Assembly: GCA_035555435.1 (NCBI GenBank)
Contig: DATMGN010000025.1
Coordinates: 1-64,000, forward strand
Reading direction: 5' to 3'
Source of the DNA: 73-13 sp035555435
GTDB taxonomy: Bacteria > Actinomycetota > Actinomycetes > Actinomycetales > Microbacteriaceae
Length of the DNA stretch: 64,000 nucleotides
A model generated the notes under the pieces. It saw only the letters and a list, made by a program, of their open reading frames with translations. It had not been told where the DNA came from and searched no databases. Below are positions 41,083 through 49,508 of the stretch, one piece after another (positions within the stretch are counted from its first letter, which is position 1; every line of letters begins with the position of its first letter). A program made the translations under genes and the position numbers.

Positions 41083-42600
41083 ATGTCGACGCTGACTCGC
41101 CGCCCTCTGATCGCGCTCGCCACGGCGTTCTGCCTCGCCCTCGTCGCCCTCGTGGGCGCTGCTCCCGCCGCGATCGCGGCCGACGAACCGCACGACAACG
41201 GCGTCTTCGCCGGCCAGATCCTCGTGCAGGAGTCGATCACCGACCCGATCTCGACCGCGCCCGTCCCGGACGCGAGCGTCACGGTGTTCGACAGCAAGTA
41301 CTACGTCGTCGCGGTGCTGACGACCGATGCGGACGGGAAGTTCGAGGTCGATCTGCCGCCGGGGAAGTACACCTTCCAGGCGTTCGCGGAGGACTTCACG
41401 CAGCGCTTCTTCACGAGCGACTCGACCAAGTACGCGCACTACCTCGCCGCGGCGGACTTCCTCACCGTGCCGCAGCCGGCGATCAAGTTCGGCCTCATCC
41501 CCGCCGCACCGACCCCGCCGCCCGTGGGTCTCGACATCCTCGGCACCGTCACGGACCTCGCGGGCACGCCGATCTCGGATGCGATGGTCGTGGTCGGTGA
41601 CGACGTCGCGTACACCCGCGCCGACGGCTCGTTCACGGTGGAGGACGGCGAGGGCGGCATCGCGTTCGCGATCGCGTACGGCTACCTCGTGCAGTACTTC
41701 CACCTGGCGGCCACGCCGGACAAGGCGACGAAGGTCGTGGGCGGTGCGTCGGACGTGAACTTCAGTCTTACGCCGAAGGAGGGGCCGACGCCCACGCCGA
41801 CGCCGACGCCCACGCCGACGCCGACCCCTACCCCCACTCCGACCCCGACGCCGAGTCCCACCCCTACCCCGACGCCTACTCCCACCCCGACTCCGACGCC
41901 GACCCCGACGCCGACCCCGACCCCGCCCGCGGCGAAGGCCGCGATCACGGGCACCGTCGTCGTCGCGCAGTCGCGCAAGCCGGTGGGGAACGCGACGGTG
42001 ACGGTCATCCCGAAGTCCGGCGAGCCGATCACGGTGCTCTCGGACGCTGACGGCGTCTACGCGATCGGCGGACTGCCCCCGGGCGCGGCGACGGTGCAGG
42101 CGGCCGCGGCCGGCTTCTCTGTCGACGAGCGTCCCGTGACGCTCAAGGCGGGGGAGCGCACGGCGAACGCCGACCTCTACCTGGTCAAACTGCCGGAGCC
42201 GAAGACGAGCGGGTCGATCTCCGGCGCGATCGTCGAGACGGGGGACGGCGTCGACGGCCCGCCCTGGGCGGGCATCGTCAACCTCATGCAGGGCGGCACG
42301 CTCGTGCTGACGACCCAGGCGGCCGACGGCGTCTTCATGTTCGAGGACGTTCAGGCGCGCGGAGATCTCCGCGTCGTCGTGCCGACGCCGCCGGCCGGCT
42401 TCATCCAGGATCCGGATGACGGCTTCGTCACCGGTTTCGACGGCACGAGCGTGAGCCACTTGACGGTGCAGCTGAAGCCGATCCCCGCGGACAGCGGCGC
42501 CTGGGTGTGGTGGCTCGTGGGCGGCATCGTGCTGCTCCTGCTGCTCGTCGGCGCTGCGATCTGGATCGTGCTCGCGCGCCGGGCGGGCCGCGCCGCCTGA
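41083..42600 (+). CDS. Membrane-anchored surface protein with carboxypeptidase-regulatory-like domains and Pro-Thr linker
   Basis: A 505-residue exported protein: signal peptide (1-34), then repeated Ig-like 'CarboxypepD_reg' modules (about 40-130, 145-230, 285-365 and 375-465), each with the pattern GxV...PxxxAxVxV...T...DGxF. Between the second and third modules runs a Pro-Thr repeat of about 24 units (41785-41929). The C-terminus is a single membrane helix (WWLVGGIVLLLLLVGAAIWI) followed by basic residues, without LPxTG. It is likely a cell-surface stalk, held in the membrane. The role is unknown. Confidence 0.78.
   Translation: MSTLTRRPLIALATAFCLALVALVGAAPAAIAADEPHDNGVFAGQILVQESITDPISTAPVPDASVTVFDSKYYVVAVLTTDADGKFEVDLPPGKYTFQAFAEDFTQRFFTSDSTKYAHYLAAADFLTVPQPAIKFGLIPAAPTPPPVGLDILGTVTDLAGTPISDAMVVVGDDVAYTRADGSFTVEDGEGGIAFAIAYGYLVQYFHLAATPDKATKVVGGASDVNFSLTPKEGPTPTPTPTPTPTPTPTPTPTPTPSPTPTPTPTPTPTPTPTPTPTPTPPAAKAAITGTVVVAQSRKPVGNATVTVIPKSGEPITVLSDADGVYAIGGLPPGAATVQAAAAGFSVDERPVTLKAGERTANADLYLVKLPEPKTSGSISGAIVETGDGVDGPPWAGIVNLMQGGTLVLTTQAADGVFMFEDVQARGDLRVVVPTPPAGFIQDPDDGFVTGFDGTSVSHLTVQLKPIPADSGAWVWWLVGGIVLLLLLVGAAIWIVLARRAGRAA
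41785..41929 (+). repeat. Pro-Thr codon repeat (about 24 PT units)
   Basis: A run of CCG/CCC-ACG/ACC/ACT codons encoding a PT linker with a single PS. The synonymous codons vary, so it is a protein-level low-complexity repeat. Slippage could change its length between strains. Confidence 0.9.
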
Positions 42601-42652
42601 GAGATCGAAGCCAGACCGTGACGTCGCACCTGCACTTTGCAAGGATCGGCGC

Positions 42653-43069
42653 ATGGCACTCTTCGTGAACCTGCCGATCGCCGACGTCGAGCGATCGAAG
42701 AGCTTCTACACCGCCCTCGGGTGGAGCATCAACGAGAGCTTCACCGATGAGAACGCGGCATGCGTCGTGATCAGCGACGAGAACTACCTGATGGTGCTGC
42801 GCCGCGATTTCTATGCGAGCTTCCTCGAGGGTCGCAAGGAGGTCGGCGACCCTGCCGCGACCTCGCTCGCGCTCATCGCCTTCGACTTGGGCTCGCGCGA
42901 GGAGGTCGACGCGTTCATCGCTCGTGCCGAGGCGGCCGGGGCGAAGATCGGTAAGACGGTCGACCTCGGCTTCATGTATCAGCGGCAGTTCGACGACCCG
43001 GACGGCAACCACTTCGAGCCGTTCTGGATGGATCCGGTCGCCGCGCAGAGCGGGCCTTCCGCGCAGTGA
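42653..43069 (+). CDS. VOC family (glyoxalase-fold) protein
   Basis: A 138-residue single-domain VOC protein. The paired beta-alpha-beta-beta-beta modules are visible: FVNLPIADVERSKSFYTALG at the start, ACVVISDENYLMVL, and RQFDDPDGNHFEPFWMDP at the end, with the metal-site glutamate in HFEPFW. Such proteins act as lyases, dioxygenases, isomerases or resistance proteins; this type is often annotated as glyoxalase/bleomycin-resistance-like. It is followed by 139 bp without a gene, in which only a GACCCGCGGGTC palindrome (43192-43203) stands out. Confidence 0.85.
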   Translation: MALFVNLPIADVERSKSFYTALGWSINESFTDENAACVVISDENYLMVLRRDFYASFLEGRKEVGDPAATSLALIAFDLGSREEVDAFIARAEAAGAKIGKTVDLGFMYQRQFDDPDGNHFEPFWMDPVAAQSGPSAQ

Positions 43070-43208
43070 CCGGCGCGGCGGCGCGCGGGCCTCGGCGAAG
43101 ACCTGGCGCAGGGCGAGCGGCCCGCCGATCGTCACTCCTGGATCGCGGGCGAAAGCGGCGTCGCCATGCGCGGCTGACCGTCGCGGGCGAAGACCCGCGG
43201 GTCCGGCC

Positions 43209-43586
43209 TCAGCCCTTGGTCAGCGAGCCGATCTCGACGCCGTCAGCGTCGAGGACGTGCAGCGTCGTGCCCTGGACGGTGCCGGTCGACAGGCTCGACA
43301 GCCAGGTGTCGACGTCCTCGCAGGCCATCATCGTCGAGGCGACCTCGCCGAAGTCGACCGTGGAGCCCTCCTGCGTCCACGAGCCGGTCAGGCGGTTGCA
43401 GCCGTCGGTGCCGCTCAGCGACCCGTCCTCGGCGAGGACGAGCTGGGGCTCGCCCGGCGCGTCCGTGCCCCAGGTGCCCGCGGCACCCGTGCTGCCGGAC
43501 GGTGTGGCCGGCGCGCAGCCGGCGAGCGCGAAGGCGAGCGCGAGCGCGAGCCCTCCGGTGGCGACGAGCGTCTTCGTAGTCTTCAT
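43209..43586 (-). CDS. META/HslJ-domain lipoprotein
   Basis: A 125-residue exported lipoprotein: signal peptide with lipobox LAGC at about residues 19-22, a short linker, then a META domain with the diagnostic LSGTDGCNRLTGSW and VDFGEVASTMMAC. HslJ-type META domains occur in heat- or stress-related surface proteins. ATG 43586 (MKTTKTL) gives a normal signal peptide; ATG 43595 would add three residues. No clear SD was seen for either. It is divergent from a small 66-residue gene. Confidence 0.83.
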   Translation of the reverse strand: MKTTKTLVATGGLALALAFALAGCAPATPSGSTGAAGTWGTDAPGEPQLVLAEDGSLSGTDGCNRLTGSWTQEGSTVDFGEVASTMMACEDVDTWLSSLSTGTVQGTTLHVLDADGVEIGSLTKG

Positions 43587-43676
43587 GACACGCATCGTGG
43601 TCGAGGAGACTGGTAAATGGTCACATGACACCTGCGATTTCCGCGAGTACGCTCGCGGCATCCAGGAGGAGGCGAC

Positions 43677-43877
43677 ATGTCGCATCGACGAGAGCACCCC
43701 GATGACGAGCTGGTGCAGCTCGAGCCCCGCGAGCGGGGCCTGCACGTGCGCTGGCGCCGCCACGACTCCGGCGACCACTACGGCGGCGACGCGTTCGACG
43801 ACGACGCCCGCGAGGTCCTCCTGCAGGAGGGCGTCGACCCGGACGAGTTCTTCCCCTCGGCGCCGCACCCGTTCTGA
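43677..43877 (+). CDS. Small hypothetical protein (66 aa)
   Basis: An acidic and histidine-rich soluble protein of 66 residues (HRREHPDDELVQLEPRERGL, and GVDPDEFFPSAPHPF at the end). The strong SD AGGAGGAGG (43663-43671) 5 nt before ATG 43677 and a good codon bias support it as a real gene. No domain was recognised, and no cysteine or membrane segment is present. Confidence 0.65.
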   Translation: MSHRREHPDDELVQLEPRERGLHVRWRRHDSGDHYGGDAFDDDAREVLLQEGVDPDEFFPSAPHPF

Positions 43878-43901
43878 TCCGCACCTGTTCGTACGGGGAT
43901 C

Positions 43902-45101
43902 TCAGTCACTGAGGTAGTGCTCGATCAGGTAGCCCGCGATCGCGATCGACGACGTCGCCGCCGGCGAGGGCGCGTTGCGCAGCACCGTCACGCGCCCGAT
44001 CCGATCGACCGCGAAGTCGTCGAGCAGCGCACCGTCGCGCCCCCACGCCTGCGCGCGGACACCGGCCGCCGACTTCGCGACCATGTCGGTCATCTTGAGC
44101 TCAGGCACGAAGCGGCGGGCCTTGTGGAAGTAGCGGCGCTTGATGAGCGAGGCGCTCACCTCGTCGATCCCCATGACCCAGTGCTTGCGGAAGAGCGCCC
44201 CCGCCCCCGGCCACGTCAGCGACGCCCACGTGTCCCTGAGCGAGAACCGGCGCCAGTCGTAGCCTTCGCGCGCGAGCGCCGGCACCGCGCTCGGCCCCAG
44301 GTGCACGTCGTCGTAGACGCCGCGCGTGAAATGCACCCCGAGGAACGGGAACCTCGGATCCGGCACCGGGTAGATCATGCCGCGGCACAGGTCGTTCGCC
44401 TCCGGCGAGAGCGCCCAGTACTCCCCGCGGAACGGCAGGATCTTCGGACTCGGATCCGCCCCGACGAGGCGCGCGACGAGGTCGGACTGAAGCCCCGCGC
44501 AGGCGATCACACGGTCGAAGGACTCCTCCGCCTCCCGCGTCACGACACGCACCGCGCCCCGCTCCTCCACGATCGACGTCACCTCGTGGGCGAGCAGCAC
44601 GCGGCCGCCCGCCTCCCGCAAGTCCTGCGCCATCGCCTCCGTGATCGCCGTGTAGTCGACCGCGGCCGTGTGCGGGGAGTGCACCGCGGCGATACCGGCC
44701 ACGTGGGGCTCGATCTCCCGCAGCCTGCCGACGTCGTCGATCCTGGTGAGGGCGGGGACGGCGTTCTGGATGGAGCGTCGCTCGATCTCCGCGAGCGGCT
44801 CGAGCTCCGACTCGTCGACGGCGACGACGAGCTTCCCGATCTCCCGATACGGCAGACCCCGCTCGATGCAGTAGTCGCGGATGCTCGACCGGCCGGCGGC
44901 GCACAGCTGCGCCTTGAGCGATCCGGGCTTGTAGTAGAGGCCCGCGTGGACGACGCCGGAGTTGTGCCCGGTCTGGTGCGCGGCGAGCCGGTCCTCCTTC
45001 TCGAAGACGGTGACGTCGCCGAGGCCGCGCAGCGTCAGTTCGCGGGCGAGCGCGATCCCGAGGATGCCGCCGCCGATGATCGCGATGCGTTCGGTGCTCA
45101 T
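43902..45101 (-). CDS. lhgO: L-2-hydroxyglutarate oxidase LhgO
   Basis: A 399-residue FAD-dependent oxidase/dehydrogenase of the DAO fold that converts L-2-hydroxyglutarate to 2-oxoglutarate. The LhgO signature is clear: IAIIGGGILGIALAREL, AHQTGHNSGVVHAGLYYKPG, SLKAQLCAAG and IPYREIGKLVVA-like (here LPYREIGKLVVAV). The C-terminus has SPAATSSIAIAGYLIEHYL. ATG 45101 (MSTERIAIIG) was chosen because GGGAG is 10 nt upstream; ATG 45110 is too near the SD. Convergent with the 66-residue gene. Confidence 0.93.
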   Translation of the reverse strand: MSTERIAIIGGGILGIALARELTLRGLGDVTVFEKEDRLAAHQTGHNSGVVHAGLYYKPGSLKAQLCAAGRSSIRDYCIERGLPYREIGKLVVAVDESELEPLAEIERRSIQNAVPALTRIDDVGRLREIEPHVAGIAAVHSPHTAAVDYTAITEAMAQDLREAGGRVLLAHEVTSIVEERGAVRVVTREAEESFDRVIACAGLQSDLVARLVGADPSPKILPFRGEYWALSPEANDLCRGMIYPVPDPRFPFLGVHFTRGVYDDVHLGPSAVPALAREGYDWRRFSLRDTWASLTWPGAGALFRKHWVMGIDEVSASLIKRRYFHKARRFVPELKMTDMVAKSAAGVRAQAWGRDGALLDDFAVDRIGRVTVLRNAPSPAATSSIAIAGYLIEHYLSD

Positions 45102-45123
45102 CGGAGCCATTCTCCCGCGGCGC

Positions 45124-45501
45124 TCAGGCGCGGAACTGCGGCGAGCCGAGGACGCGCTCGACGGTGAGCTCGAGCACGACCCGCTCCGGGTTCGGCTGCG
45201 GGGTCCGATAGCGCGCCGCGTACAGCTCGACGGCGAACGCGATGTCGGCGGGATCCTCGGAGATCCGCGCCGGCCCCTCGAAGCTGATCCAGCGGCCGCC
45301 GTCGACCGTGTTGACGCTCGCGCGGCCGGTGCGCGTCACGTTGAGGAACTTCTGCGACCCGCGCGAGCCGATGACCCGCACGACCCCGTCGCGATAGGTG
45401 ATGCCGACGGGCACCGAGTGGATGCGGCCTTCGCGGCCGATCGTCGAGAGCGTCGCGAGGTGGTACTCGGCGAGGAATGCCATGGCGGCGTCCGTGATCA
45501 C
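45124..45501 (-). CDS. PPOX-class, probably F420-dependent, oxidoreductase
   Basis: A 125-residue split-barrel flavin/deazaflavin-binding protein like Rv1155-type F420-dependent enzymes. MAFLAEYHLATLSTIGREGR, PVGITYRDGVVRVIGSRGSQ and the basic KFLNVTRTGRASVN strand, which holds the cofactor phosphate in this family, are visible. It could also bind FMN or heme. Together with fgd and fbiC in the same window it supports an F420-using organism. The GTG start is at 45501; ATG 45483 (MAFLAEY) is a shorter possibility. It ends 13 bp from the lhgO stop codon side gene start. Confidence 0.8.
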   Translation of the reverse strand: MITDAAMAFLAEYHLATLSTIGREGRIHSVPVGITYRDGVVRVIGSRGSQKFLNVTRTGRASVNTVDGGRWISFEGPARISEDPADIAFAVELYAARYRTPQPNPERVVLELTVERVLGSPQFRA

Positions 45502-45550
45502 CGGTCAAGCCTCACACGCGCGAGGGCCCCCGCGGTGCCAGGCTGGTCGC

Positions 45551-46201
45551 ATGAGCTCTGGGCGCATCGGCGTGTTCAAGCGATCGGACGCCGAGTTCGA
45601 CCGCGGCATCAGCTTCTTCGACGCGATCTACGGGTTCGCGATCACGCTCCTCATCGCCAACCTCGACGTCCCACCCGCGGAGGCCTGGCGCGACCTGCCC
45701 TCGCTGCTGAACTCCGGGATCCTCGGCCAGCTCACCGGCTTCGCTCTGAGCTTCGTCGTCATCGCCGCGTTCTGGCGGGTCAACGTGCGGATCATCCGGC
45801 GCATCTCCGCGATGGACTCGGCGACGACGACGATGAACCTGCTCGCGGCGGCGTTCGTCATCCTCATCCCGTTCACGACGCAGGGCATCAGCGATCCGCA
45901 CACCCTGTCGTTCGCGCTGACGACCGTCGTCTACGGCGCGAACATCGCGCTCGCCTCCATCGCGCAGACCGCGATGTTCGAGGTCGCCCGGCGGCGCGGC
46001 CTCGAAGCCCACCCGATGACCCGCCGGGAGCACACCGTCTATCTCCTGAACGCGCTGCCGACGCCCGTGGTGTTCCTCGCGTCGATCCCCGTCACGCTCG
46101 TCTGGGGCGGGGTCGCCGGCAAGCTCGCCTGGCTCGCGCTGCTCGTGCTCGGCCCGCTCGCGGCGTGGCAGGGGCGTCGCATGCTGCGGTCGAAGTCCTG
46201 A
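45551..46201 (+). CDS. TMEM175-family (DUF1211) membrane protein
   Basis: A 216-residue protein with about six hydrophobic segments. The TMEM175 signature in TM1, usually RxxxFSDxxFAI, is seen as DRGISFFDAIYGFAITLLIA, with FFD instead of FSD. Bacterial TMEM175 proteins form tetrameric potassium-permeable channels. The second half (ANIALASIAQTAMFEVARRRG) follows with fewer conserved residues, as is normal. Divergent from the PPOX gene; the ATG has no strong SD. Confidence 0.8.
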   Translation: MSSGRIGVFKRSDAEFDRGISFFDAIYGFAITLLIANLDVPPAEAWRDLPSLLNSGILGQLTGFALSFVVIAAFWRVNVRIIRRISAMDSATTTMNLLAAAFVILIPFTTQGISDPHTLSFALTTVVYGANIALASIAQTAMFEVARRRGLEAHPMTRREHTVYLLNALPTPVVFLASIPVTLVWGGVAGKLAWLALLVLGPLAAWQGRRMLRSKS

Positions 46202-46220
46202 TGCACGTTTGATGTGGAAA

Positions 46221-46274
46221 TCCGGATCAGATTCGATTGATCTGGAAATCGCGATCAGCTATCGTTGATCGCGA
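46221..46274. promoter_or_regulatory. Paired operators of hipBA
   Basis: Op1: TCCGGATCA (46221-46229), 8-nt spacer, TGATCTGGA (46238-46246), one mismatch. Op2: TCGCGATCA (46249-46257), 8-nt spacer, TGATCGCGA (46266-46274), perfect. The centres are 28 bp apart. The 9-8-9 geometry agrees with known HipB sites (TATCC-N8-GGATA in E. coli) in having an 8-nt spacer. The region is AT-rich. Confidence 0.75.
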
Positions 46275-46295
46275 AAACCAGATCAAGGAGTCATG

Positions 46296-46523
46296 ATGCG
46301 GACTGCACCTATCCGGACGGGTCGAGCGTTCGCTGACGCGCTGCGGGAGTTCCGGGTCGCATCCGGCATGACGCAGCGCGAGCTGGCCGACGCGACCGGG
46401 GTGACGCAATCGCTGATCGCCGAGCTCGAGTCCGGCAAGACCACCAAGGCGATAGAACGCTGCTTCCTGCTCCTGCGGGCACTGGACGCGCATGTCGTGA
46501 TCATGGACAGCCGGAATGGCTGA
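46296..46523 (+). CDS. hipB: HipB-like antitoxin (XRE HTH)
   Basis: A 75-residue DNA-binding protein with an XRE/Cro HTH (GMTQRELADATGVTQSLIAE, about 25-44). HipB neutralises HipA and represses the operon. ATG 46296 lies 5 nt after AAGGAG; ATG 46293, one codon earlier, is too near to the SD. It overlaps hipA by 8 nt. Two strong dyads just upstream are its likely binding sites. Confidence 0.9.
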   Translation: MRTAPIRTGRAFADALREFRVASGMTQRELADATGVTQSLIAELESGKTTKAIERCFLLLRALDAHVVIMDSRNG

Positions 46524-47832
46524 ACTCGAAGTCCATCTCTACGGGACGCTGCTCGGGCATCTCGTCGGCGAGCGCGCCAGGTTCGATTTCGTCGCTGCGC
46601 CCGCGGCGCTGGAGCGATTCGGCATCGGCGCCACGGTCCTGTCGCTCGCCATTCCGCTGTCCGCCAACCCCCGTGCGGCGCTCGTCGGCGAACGCCGCAA
46701 CTTCTTCGAAGAACTGCTCCCGGAGGGGCGTCATCGCAAGCGTCTGGCGGACAACGCGCATATCGACGAATCGAACACGATGGCCATGCTGCGCCGATAT
46801 GGACGCGACGTCGCCGGAGCCGTACAGATCATCGATTCGAGCGATCCAGCCGAGCCCCGCACGCCGTCGGTCCAGCCGATCGGCGACGCTCGCGTTCGTG
46901 AGCTCTTCAGCCTCGCCCGGGTCGCTCCGCTCGGCAACACCGGGCCTCGTCGGCTGTCGTCGCTGGCCGGAGTGCAGGACAAGGTGCTGTTGGCCCGTAC
47001 GGAGGCAGGTTGGGCCGAACCGGTGGACGGATACCCGACGACGCACATCCTGAAGCCGAGCGTCGACGACATGCCGACCCTGATCTACGACGAGGAGTAC
47101 GGCGCCCGCATCGCGCGTCACCTCGGGCTGGCTGACCACGAGACTGGCGTGGTGACGTTCGACGGCACGGACGCCCTCGTCGTCGAACGGTACGACCGAG
47201 GCTCCGTGCCCGGCGGGCGGATTCACCAAGAGGACTTCAATCAAGCCTTGGGCTACTTTGCCGACCAGAAGTACGAAACCTCGGGCCACGCGGGCCTCGC
47301 GACGATTGCGGAGACGTTGCGCGAGCAGGCAGGGCTCGGAGACGTCGAACAGCTGCTGCGACTGGTCACGATGTCAGTTGCCGTCGGCAACCTCGACATG
47401 CACGCGAAGAACCTGTCGATCCTGCACCACCTCGACGGCTCGATTCGGCTCGCACCTGCCTACGACATCGTCCCGCAACTGCACTTGGGCGTCGGGACGC
47501 AGTTCGCGTTCGCGATCTCCGGCGAACTCGAGCACGACCGCATCACCCGCTCCCACCTCATCGATGCCGGCCGCTCGTGGGGGCTGCGCAATGCCCCGAA
47601 CATCGTGGACGACGTGCTCGCGCAAGTGGCGACGTTTGCGACGACCGAGCAGCCGCTCCCGGGCGCGCATCCGGATCTTGCAGCCGATATCGCGAGATTC
47701 ACCGCAAACCTCATGGCTGGCATCGGCGCTTCCCAGGACGGCACCGCACCATCGGCGCGGCCCGAGACTCATCCGCGCGCCCTGCCAGTGGCCGACGGAG
47801 GCTGGGGTGGTCCTGTGCGCGGCGGTCGATGA
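46516..47832 (+). CDS. hipA: HipA-like serine/threonine kinase toxin
   Basis: A 438-residue toxin kinase; HipA phosphorylates glutamyl-tRNA synthetase in E. coli and causes growth arrest. The N-terminal couple-hipA domain is present (SLAIPLSANPRAAL and FFEELLPEG). The autophosphorylation-loop type LSSLAGVQDK (S149), the catalytic loop GNLDMHAKN with D294, H296, K298 and N299, and the metal-binding AYDIVPQ (D317) are intact. The kinase should therefore be active. Codon use is less GC-rich than neighbours, suggesting transfer. It ends 24 bp before the 3' end of a tRNA-Phe gene. A C-terminal tail after about 415 is Pro/Gly-rich and not HipA-like. Confidence 0.91.
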   Translation: MAELEVHLYGTLLGHLVGERARFDFVAAPAALERFGIGATVLSLAIPLSANPRAALVGERRNFFEELLPEGRHRKRLADNAHIDESNTMAMLRRYGRDVAGAVQIIDSSDPAEPRTPSVQPIGDARVRELFSLARVAPLGNTGPRRLSSLAGVQDKVLLARTEAGWAEPVDGYPTTHILKPSVDDMPTLIYDEEYGARIARHLGLADHETGVVTFDGTDALVVERYDRGSVPGGRIHQEDFNQALGYFADQKYETSGHAGLATIAETLREQAGLGDVEQLLRLVTMSVAVGNLDMHAKNLSILHHLDGSIRLAPAYDIVPQLHLGVGTQFAFAISGELEHDRITRSHLIDAGRSWGLRNAPNIVDDVLAQVATFATTEQPLPGAHPDLAADIARFTANLMAGIGASQDGTAPSARPETHPRALPVADGGWGGPVRGGR

Positions 47833-47856
47833 TCCGCGCCTGCGTGCGCTATTCGG

Positions 47857-47929
47857 TGGCTCCGACGGGCGTCGATCCCGTGACCTCACGATTTTCAGTC
47901 GTGCGCTCTACCAACTGAGCTACAGAGCC
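47857..47929 (-). tRNA. tRNA-Phe (GAA)
   Basis: 73 nt without CCA. Acceptor GGCTCTG/CGGAGCC (one G-U), D-arm AGCTCAGTTGGTAGAGC, anticodon loop CTGAAAA with GAA, T-loop GGATCGACGCC-type, discriminator A. CCA is not encoded. It is the last gene of the Glu-Asp-Phe cluster. Confidence 0.95.
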
Positions 47930-47942
47930 GCTTTGGAGAAGT

Positions 47943-47987
47943 AGCCCCGCCCTTCGACTCGCTGACGCTCGCTCAGGGACCGGGGCT
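47943..47987. repeat. Dispersed repeat family A between tRNA genes, in a hairpin
   Basis: CCCTTCGACTCGC...GCTCAGGG (47950-47978) is family A in reverse. It is flanked by AGCCCCG (47943-47949) and CGGGGCT (47981-47987), which pair perfectly. It lies between tRNA-Phe and tRNA-Asp. Confidence 0.6.
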
Positions 47988-47997
47988 GCCGCTTCCG

Positions 47998-48071
47998 CGA
48001 CCCTGACGGGACTTGAACCCGCGACCTCCGCCGTGACAGGGCGGCACGCTAACCAACTGCGCTACAGGGCC
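47998..48071 (-). tRNA. tRNA-Asp (GTC)
   Basis: 74 nt. Acceptor GGCCCTG/CAGGGTC, D-arm AGCGCAGTTGGTTAGCG, anticodon loop CTGTCAC with GTC, TTCAAGT-type T-loop, discriminator G as expected for tRNA-Asp. Confidence 0.95.
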
Positions 48072-48109
48072 TAGATGGTGAAAACCAGGCTATTCAATTA
48101 GATGCTCCG

Positions 48110-48182
48110 TGACCCCAACGGGATTCGAACCCGTGCTACCGCCGTGAAAGGGCGGCGTCCTAGGCCACTAAACGATGGGGCC
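48110..48182 (-). tRNA. tRNA-Glu (TTC)
   Basis: 73 nt. Acceptor GGCCCCA/TGGGGTC, anticodon loop CTTTCAC with TTC, T-loop GGTTCGAATCC. It is the first gene of the minus-strand cluster Glu-Asp-Phe. Confidence 0.95.
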
Positions 48183-48319
48183 GAAAGCGCGGATCACTCC
48201 GGCTACCGGCGTTCAATCATAGGGGGCACCCCGGCAGTTAGCCAAACGCGCGGTGATTCGATGAGGTTCATTCCGAGGTTGAGGGTTAGGGTGTCCCGGG
48301 CGGAGGGGAAGGACTGGGG

Positions 48320-49507
48320 ATGCGGCGCAGGAGCAAGGCAGCGATCGGCGCGGTCATCGTCGCGTTCGCGGCGGCCCTCATCGTCCCCACCACCGTCGCG
48401 TACGCGGCCGACTACCCGAGCTGGCAGGACGTCGAGAACGCGCGCTCCAACGAGCAGGCGAAGCAGAACGAGATCGCCAACATCCAGGCCTGGCTCCAGC
48501 AGCTGCGCGCCGAGGTCGAGCGCACGAAGGCCGACCTGGAGATCAAGGCCCAGAAGTGGCAGCAGCTCAACACGCTGTACGAGGCCAAGGTTGCCGAGGC
48601 GGCCCAGCTGCGCCAGCAGGCCGAGGCGGCCGACGCGATCGCGCTCGAGTCCGAGCGCCGCGCCGGCCAGTGGGCGGCCCAGGTCGTGCGCATCGGCGGC
48701 AGCGATCCGACGCTCAGCCTCTTCGCCGCCTCCGACAAGGCCGACGACCTGCTCAGCGCGATCGGCGTCTCCTCGCGCATCTCCGCCCAGGCGAACACGC
48801 TCTACGAGGAGGCGATCCAGCAGCGCAACACCGCGCAGGGCCTCACCGACCAGGCGACCGTCATGGAGGAGGAGCTCGGCGTCCTCGAGCAGCAGGCCGC
48901 GGTCGCGATGCAGGAGGCGCAGGCCGCCTCCGAGGCCGCGACCGCCGCGGTCATCGCCCAGCAGGAGAACGAGGCGCGCCTCCAGCAGCAGCTCATCGTC
49001 CTCACGGAGAACCGCGCGGCGACCGAGGCGGACTACCAGATCGGCGAGCAGAAGCGCATCGAGGAGGAGCTCGCCAACATCGGCGTCGACCTCGGCCAGG
49101 TCTCGGCGGGCGGCTGGATCCGACCCGCGGGCGGCTTCGTCAGCGCGTGGTTCGGCTACTCGGCGAGCTACGGTGGCACGCACAGCGGCGTCGACCTCGC
49201 CCAGTCCTGCTGGAACCCGATCGTCGCCGCGCACGAGGGCAGCGTCTCCTTCGCCGGGTGGAACAGCGGCGGCTACGGCTACCTCGTGGTCATCGACCAC
49301 GGCGGCGGGCTCGAGACCTACTACGGCCACATGCCCTCCGGCGGCATCGAGGTCGGCGTCGGGCAGTACGTCATGGTCGGTCAGAAGATCGGCAACGTCG
49401 GCACGACCGGCAACTCGACCGGCTGCCACCTGCACTTCGAGATGCGCGCGAACGGCCAGCGCATCGACCCGGCCGCGTTCCTCGCGGCCCAGGGCATCTA
49501 CCTGTAG
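48320..49507 (+). CDS. M23 peptidase with N-terminal coiled coil
   Basis: A 395-residue exported peptidoglycan hydrolase or regulator, like EnvC/LytM. A signal peptide (1-29) is followed by about 200 residues of coiled coil (AEVERTKADLEIKAQKWQQL and onward). The C-terminal LytM (M23) domain starts near residue 265. The zinc-site residues are present: HSGVDLA (H and D) and CHLHFEMR (HxH), so it may be catalytically active. Two extra cysteines (QSCWNP, TGCHLHF) may form a disulfide. It is likely involved in septal peptidoglycan splitting. Its start is divergent from the tRNA cluster. Confidence 0.9.
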   Translation: MRRRSKAAIGAVIVAFAAALIVPTTVAYAADYPSWQDVENARSNEQAKQNEIANIQAWLQQLRAEVERTKADLEIKAQKWQQLNTLYEAKVAEAAQLRQQAEAADAIALESERRAGQWAAQVVRIGGSDPTLSLFAASDKADDLLSAIGVSSRISAQANTLYEEAIQQRNTAQGLTDQATVMEEELGVLEQQAAVAMQEAQAASEAATAAVIAQQENEARLQQQLIVLTENRAATEADYQIGEQKRIEEELANIGVDLGQVSAGGWIRPAGGFVSAWFGYSASYGGTHSGVDLAQSCWNPIVAAHEGSVSFAGWNSGGYGYLVVIDHGGGLETYYGHMPSGGIEVGVGQYVMVGQKIGNVGTTGNSTGCHLHFEMRANGQRIDPAAFLAAQGIYL

Positions 49508-49508
49508 C

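Noticed and set aside
41785..41929. Possible microsatellite or CRISPR-like repeat
   Set aside because: It encodes a Pro-Thr linker with varied synonymous codons in a clear surface protein, so it is a coding repeat.
43070..43208. Remnant of a coding gene on minus (reads DPRVFARDGQPRMATPLS)
   Set aside because: Too short and broken by stops, and no family could be recognised; it is left as an intergenic stretch.
46202..48182. An integrated element with attachment sites around hipBA and the tRNA-Phe gene
   Set aside because: No integrase is present and no duplicate of the tRNA-Phe 3' end was seen on the other side of hipBA, so only the toxin-antitoxin pair is called.
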